Shown one piece after another: positions 60,761 through 64,000 of a stretch of 64,000 nt of DNA. The stretch spans positions 81,497 to 145,496 of the forward strand of contig CACZYF010000001.1 of the NCBI GenBank assembly GCA_902785355.1, given 5' to 3'. The DNA comes from an uncultured Ruminococcus sp. Lineage in GTDB: Bacteria; Bacillota; Clostridia; Oscillospirales; Acutalibacteraceae. A model generated the notes under the pieces. That model worked only from the letters and a program-made list of their open reading frames with translations, did no database searches and was not told the DNA's origin. Positions within the stretch are counted from its first letter, which is position 1, and the number at the start of each line of letters is the position of its first letter. A program made the translations under genes and the position numbers.

Positions 60761-62281
60761 ATGGAAAAAGAGATAGAATATACATTAACGACAGACAATA
60801 ACCATATTAAAGAATATGGTCAATACTTTACAAATTTTGACGTAGCAAAATTTATGGCTACGTGGGTTTGCACAGCTGCAGGAAGCCTTTTAGATCCTGC
60901 AGCCGGCAATAGTGTATTTCTCAAATACGCTAAAGAATCAAATCCTAATTGTACTTTAATTGGTTATGAAATCGACCCGAACATTCTTGGTTTTTTTGGA
61001 AATCCAACAAATGCTTCGCTCAAAAACGAAGATTACCTAATGACTGGTTGGGAAGATAAATACGACGCTATAATATGTAACCCCCCCTATAACCGTTTTC
61101 AGGCAGTTGCAAACAGAAATGAAATAATAAGAGAAATTGAGAAACACACTGGAATCAAATATAGCAGTTATACAAATCTCTATATTCTTTTCCTTTTGAA
61201 AAGCCTTCATCAATTATCAGACAAAGGAAAACTCGCTTATATAGTACCAACAGAATTTTTAAATTCCAAATATGGCACACCTATAAAGGAAAAACTTGTT
61301 AACGAAAAACTATTACGTGCCATTATAAATTTCAAAAACGACCAAGAAATGTTTTTTAATTCAACAACCACTTGTTGCATATTATTAATTGATAAAGAAG
61401 AAAAAGATGGCGTACAATTCTATAATTTAGAATGCATTTCCCAATTATTTGAGATAAATCTAAACAGCGCCAATGGATATCATCTTGTCCTTTATAAAAA
61501 TCTATCTCCCGAAAAAAAATGGCGAGAATATATCCAGCACGAACAAGCAATAGTGTATTGCAATTTAAAAGAGATTTCAGAGTTTTGCAATATATCTAGA
61601 GGAATCGCCACCGGTGCTAATGAGTTTTTCTGTTTATCTAAATCTAAAATAGAAAAAAACGAACTACCATATACCAATATTGATGAGTGTATATGTAGGT
61701 CTGCCGATGTCAAGAACATAATCTTCACTCACGATGATTTTATTAAATTGGCCGACGCTGACAAAACTGTTTTTTTACTTGATATAAAAGACATAAACAG
61801 CATCACAACAAAGAAATATATTACAAACGGTGAGGAAAAGGAAATCAATAAAAAATATCTATTATCCCGTAGGAAGCCCTGGTATTCTATGGAACAAAAA
61901 CCAATTGCACCAATTTGGGTTTCTTCTGCATGCAGAGATAAGATAAAATTCATAAGAAACATTGCAGGAGTAAAATCTTTAACAACATTCCATTCTATTT
62001 TTATTAATAAAAATTACGAAGCTGATATTGACATCATTTTTTGCTATTTTTTGACTCCTATCGCACAAGAGATAATACGTCAAAACAGGAAAGAATTAGG
62101 TAATGGTTTAGAAAAATTCCAACCAAATGATTTAAAAACGGCAAAAATGCTTGATATTACAATAATATCCGATGAAGATAAGCAAGAAATAATCAATATT
62201 TATCATATGATGATAGATAAACCAAATGATTCATACATAGAATCATTAAATGATATTTTTGAAAAATATTTATGTGCATAA
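60761..62281 (+). CDS. N6-adenine DNA methyltransferase (TaqI/Eco57I-like class)
   Basis: The 506-residue protein has motif X KEYGQYFTNFDVAKFMATWV, motif I LLDPAAGNSVFL, acidic GYEIDPN and catalytic motif IV ICNPPYNRF, then a long C-terminal region (about 270-500) fitting a TaqI-like target recognition domain. It methylates adenine within a recognition site, which cannot be read from sequence. It is convergent with the putative endonuclease gene. Confidence 0.92.
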   Translation: MEKEIEYTLTTDNNHIKEYGQYFTNFDVAKFMATWVCTAAGSLLDPAAGNSVFLKYAKESNPNCTLIGYEIDPNILGFFGNPTNASLKNEDYLMTGWEDKYDAIICNPPYNRFQAVANRNEIIREIEKHTGIKYSSYTNLYILFLLKSLHQLSDKGKLAYIVPTEFLNSKYGTPIKEKLVNEKLLRAIINFKNDQEMFFNSTTTCCILLIDKEEKDGVQFYNLECISQLFEINLNSANGYHLVLYKNLSPEKKWREYIQHEQAIVYCNLKEISEFCNISRGIATGANEFFCLSKSKIEKNELPYTNIDECICRSADVKNIIFTHDDFIKLADADKTVFLLDIKDINSITTKKYITNGEEKEINKKYLLSRRKPWYSMEQKPIAPIWVSSACRDKIKFIRNIAGVKSLTTFHSIFINKNYEADIDIIFCYFLTPIAQEIIRQNRKELGNGLEKFQPNDLKTAKMLDITIISDEDKQEIINIYHMMIDKPNDSYIESLNDIFEKYLCA

Positions 62282-62320
62282 TTAATAAGATAAAAGCCAT
62301 CAACGTAAAAGATGGCTTTT

Positions 62321-62620
62321 TTACTGTACAATATATTCCTTTAAAGAAATATCCTGATCCGAGGGAACTTTTTTTACAAGAATAAGACTTTCCTCTGGAA
62401 TAATAGCTTTTATCTTTTTTTGCACTTGCCCTGTTTGCAACGAGTATCGAGTCACATTAAAAATATATTTTGAATCTAGTCGTTCTAGAATTGGTGTATT
62501 ATAATGAATCAGCTGATTACCCACAATTCTTAAAGTGCCCGGATTCTTAGGAGTACCTGAAATTGCATCCGTTTCTCCATCAAGGAACATTTCTATCAAT
62601 TGTTGAAATGTAATAGTCAT
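62321..62620 (-). CDS. Unrecognised small protein of the restriction arm
   Basis: The 99-residue protein starts MTITFQQLIEMFLDGETDAI and contains SGTPKNPGTLRIVGNQLIHY and FNVTRYSLQTGQVQKKIKAI. It begins five bases after the putative endonuclease gene, so it is the last gene of that operon. The region GNQLIHYNTPILER recurs in small proteins near restriction systems in my memory, but I cannot name a family. It may be an inhibitor or accessory factor; this is speculation. Confidence 0.7.
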   Translation of the reverse strand: MTITFQQLIEMFLDGETDAISGTPKNPGTLRIVGNQLIHYNTPILERLDSKYIFNVTRYSLQTGQVQKKIKAIIPEESLILVKKVPSDQDISLKEYIVQ

Positions 62621-62624
62621 TAGA

Positions 62625-63272
62625 TCACCCCCTACTTTTATTTTTTTTCTTAACTAACGCTATTTCATTTGCTTCTTTTAAAACAATTAAAAATTCCTGC
62701 GGCGTTCTTTTAACAGCATTAGATAATTCTTTGTATTGCGATGATTGCAGATTACCATTATTACTTGGATTAACATATACATCAGGAATCCATGCAGTAG
62801 GAAAAACAATGCATTTTTCTAAACCAATTGTCATATTAGGTTTAAAACTAATTACAAAAGTGGTAACGTATAGATTTGCGTTCGGTTCTGAATTATAGAA
62901 ATCAATTAATCCTACCGCCTTTGAAATATCATCCTTATTTGTACGTCCACCCTTTACAGATGATTTTATATTTACATATGACGTTTTATTCCCATCATAT
63001 TGAAATTTAAAATCATATACTCCAACTTCCGAATCCGCTGGAGCAACGCTATCAAATCCCAACGATTTTACTTGTGATTCAAGACCTTGACTTATTACTT
63101 CTTCTACTATTCGCCATACCGTTCTTCCTTTTGCCGCTTTTCTCCACCCATACGGCATAATTTTATTATTCGCAATCGGAATATCCCCTATATTTTTAAT
63201 AAGCTGGTTTAGCTTATCTTCTAGAAACTTTCTTTCTGTTTCAACTGCTAAATACTTTTGTTCGTTTGACAT
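62625..63272 (-). CDS. Putative type II restriction endonuclease (PD-(D/E)xK-like)
   Basis: The 215-residue protein has no strong overall similarity I can name, but GVYDFKFQYDGNKTSYVNIK followed by SSVKGG fits a PD-(D/E)xK core: an Asp in one strand and a xIK lysine in the next after a hairpin. Its place between a controller gene and an opposing adenine methyltransferase is that of a type II endonuclease. Recognition sequence unknown. Confidence 0.75.
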   Translation of the reverse strand: MSNEQKYLAVETERKFLEDKLNQLIKNIGDIPIANNKIMPYGWRKAAKGRTVWRIVEEVISQGLESQVKSLGFDSVAPADSEVGVYDFKFQYDGNKTSYVNIKSSVKGGRTNKDDISKAVGLIDFYNSEPNANLYVTTFVISFKPNMTIGLEKCIVFPTAWIPDVYVNPSNNGNLQSSQYKELSNAVKRTPQEFLIVLKEANEIALVKKKNKSRG

Positions 63273-63289
63273 AGTAATTCCACCTATTG

Positions 63290-63499
63290 TTAATCTATAC
63301 CCTCAAACAGTTCACTTAAACTTACTTCTAAGCCATCTGCTATCTTTTTAATATTATTAATAGAAATATTTCGTTTGCCAGCTTCAACAGATGCAAAATA
63401 AGTCCTGTCCATGTTAATATGAAGTGCAAATTTCTCTTGACTTAACCCTTTTTGTTTCCTTAACACCTGAATTCGATTTCCGAGTTTCCTTGTAACCAT
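63290..63499 (-). CDS. Controller (C) protein of the restriction arm
   Basis: The 69-residue protein is a single XRE HTH: LGNRIQVLRKQKGLSQEKFA, LHINMDRTYFASVEAGKRNI, SINNIKKIADGL, ending LSELFEGID. The MDRTYFASVEAGKRN helix matches C proteins of type II systems such as C.AhdI/C.Esp1396I. GGAGG is seven bases before the ATG. C proteins delay endonuclease expression until methylation is complete; operators are seen upstream. Confidence 0.9.
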   Translation of the reverse strand: MVTRKLGNRIQVLRKQKGLSQEKFALHINMDRTYFASVEAGKRNISINNIKKIADGLEVSLSELFEGID

Positions 63500-63520
63500 A
63501 CCTCAACCTCCACTCTGTAA

Positions 63521-63560
63521 TAATATAAGCACACGGACTTTATAACAACGGGATATAAGT
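63521..63560 (-). promoter_or_regulatory. C-box operators upstream of the controller gene
   Basis: Minus-strand reading gives ACTTATATCCCGTTGTTATA then AAGTCCGTGTGCTTATATTA. GTCCGTGTG flanked by TTATA words closely resembles the C-box of Esp1396I-type controller systems, and two dyads (ACTTATA with TATAAAGT; ATAAAGT with GCTTATA) fit the usual left and right operator pair. Confidence 0.7.
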
Positions 63561-63584
63561 AACAATGCGAATTTAAAAAACAAA

Positions 63585-63610
63585 AGATTCCATAAATGCA
63601 TATGGAATCT
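63585..63610 (-). terminator. Rho-independent terminator right of the controller region
   Basis: AGATTCCATA and TATGGAATCT form a perfect 10-bp stem with a 6-base loop; TTTGTTTTTT follows on the minus strand. No gene ending here can be identified; it may isolate the controller promoter from read-through. Confidence 0.75.
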
Positions 63611-63939
63611 TCTGAAACATTATATATTCGTTTTTATGAACGTGTTCTCTTATTTGGTCGTAAATTGGTTGTAAGTTTCGACATTACCTACTTGTAACTG
63701 CTGATATTGCGCCATTCCTTACGATCAGGATTTCATTGTCGGGACTTCCGATACATCATGCGAAAAACCGTTCATAACCATCCATAGCCCTTTATTTAAG
63801 CCATTTTCGATTTTGCCACTTGAATATTAAAGTAAAGGGAGTTATTAGGGAGATGTTATCTCCCTGAAAAAACAAAAAGACCTTGATGAAAACGAATCCA
63901 CCAAGGTCAAATTCATTAAATATGCGTCAGTACAAGTTG
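63611..63939. other. Noncoding stretch at right end
   Basis: No credible gene. A second terminator lies at 63879-63908 (GACCTTG with CAAGGTC, then TTTTTGTTTTTT on the minus strand), and a small hairpin GGGAGATGTTATCTCCC at 63848-63864. A 33-codon minus-strand open stretch (63707-63808 approximately) has no start signal. Confidence 0.6.
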
Positions 63940-64000
63940 CTAAATACATTTGAGAATAGGATCGATATATTTTTTATCAGTCCAATCACACTTGTTTTCT
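63940..64000 (-). CDS. Last codons of an unidentified minus-strand gene
   Basis: The edge reads ENKCDWTDKKYIDPILKCI followed by a TAG stop at 63940-63942, and a terminator follows 31 bases later. The sequence is too short to name. The stop-plus-terminator layout is the only support. Confidence 0.35.
   Translation of the reverse strand, partial: ENKCDWTDKKYIDPILKCI

Noticed and set aside
63611-63939. Integrase remnant or attachment site at the right end of the island
   Set aside because: Only a 33-codon open stretch without recombinase motifs; no direct repeat matching the left junction was seen by eye.

Overview
The window reads as a chromosomal segment of a Gram-positive, anaerobic gut-type Clostridia member, most likely Ruminococcaceae (Ruminococcus-like). 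The evidence is the moderately GC-rich coding sequence with strong AGGAGG ribosome sites, TTGACA/TATAAT promoters, a T-box leader, a sporulation-type polysaccharide deacetylase (PdaB-like), a CotH protein carrying a C-terminal dockerin module, LuxS, and a double-FeoA/FeoB iron system. Species cannot be fixed from sequence reading alone.

Layout. 1-9.5 kb (minus strand): a partial FAD oxidoreductase, then a complete arginine operon transcribed argG-argH-argC-argJ-argB-argD-argF. 9.6-12.8 kb (plus): a riboswitch-like leader with terminator and a preQ0/queuosine-precursor operon queD-queE-folE-queC-queF. 13-23.2 kb (plus): trmB, a repeat-bearing lipoprotein, a response regulator and histidine kinase, a DUF1385 membrane protein, prmC, recA-recX, rimO and pgsA. 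23.3-25.9 kb: a cysteine T-box leader driving cysE-cysS. 25.9-31.3 kb: PdaB-like deacetylase, a lipoprotein/zinc-ribbon pair, an unusual internally duplicated protein, GH25 lysozyme, luxS, a palindromic repeat element and trmL. 31.5-35.1 kb: glycolytic operon pgk-tpiA-gpmI, in which pgk is broken by an internal deletion plus frameshift. 35.3-46.4 kb: flavodoxin, an autoregulated XRE/DUF6442 pair, CotH-dockerin, a large EF-G-like GTPase, a Ser/Thr kinase fused to a TPM-type extracellular domain, and feoA-feoA-feoB plus a small Cys-rich FeoB partner. 46.5-54.5 kb: a 1128-residue secreted beta-helix/FnIII-like protein, then a minus-strand run of envelope and housekeeping genes.

55-60.1 kb is an accessory zone: a class M sirtuin (SirTM-like ADP-ribosyltransferase), an intact zinc macrodomain hydrolase and two broken macrodomain remnants, with flavodoxin, aldo-keto reductase and TetR genes between them. 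60.2-63.6 kb is an AT-rich, foreign-looking restriction-modification island: convergent methyltransferase and putative endonuclease arms, each led by its own small HTH regulator with its own operator. The right 400 bases hold terminators and the last codons of an unidentified gene.

The observations most worth following are the doubly regulated restriction-modification island, the fragmented sirtuin/macrodomain locus that seems to border it, a three-copy family of long-hairpin mobile-like repeats (one copy supplies the stop codon of a yccF gene), the pgk lesion, the kinase-TPM fusion and the tandem-duplicated protein at 27.9-28.3 kb.
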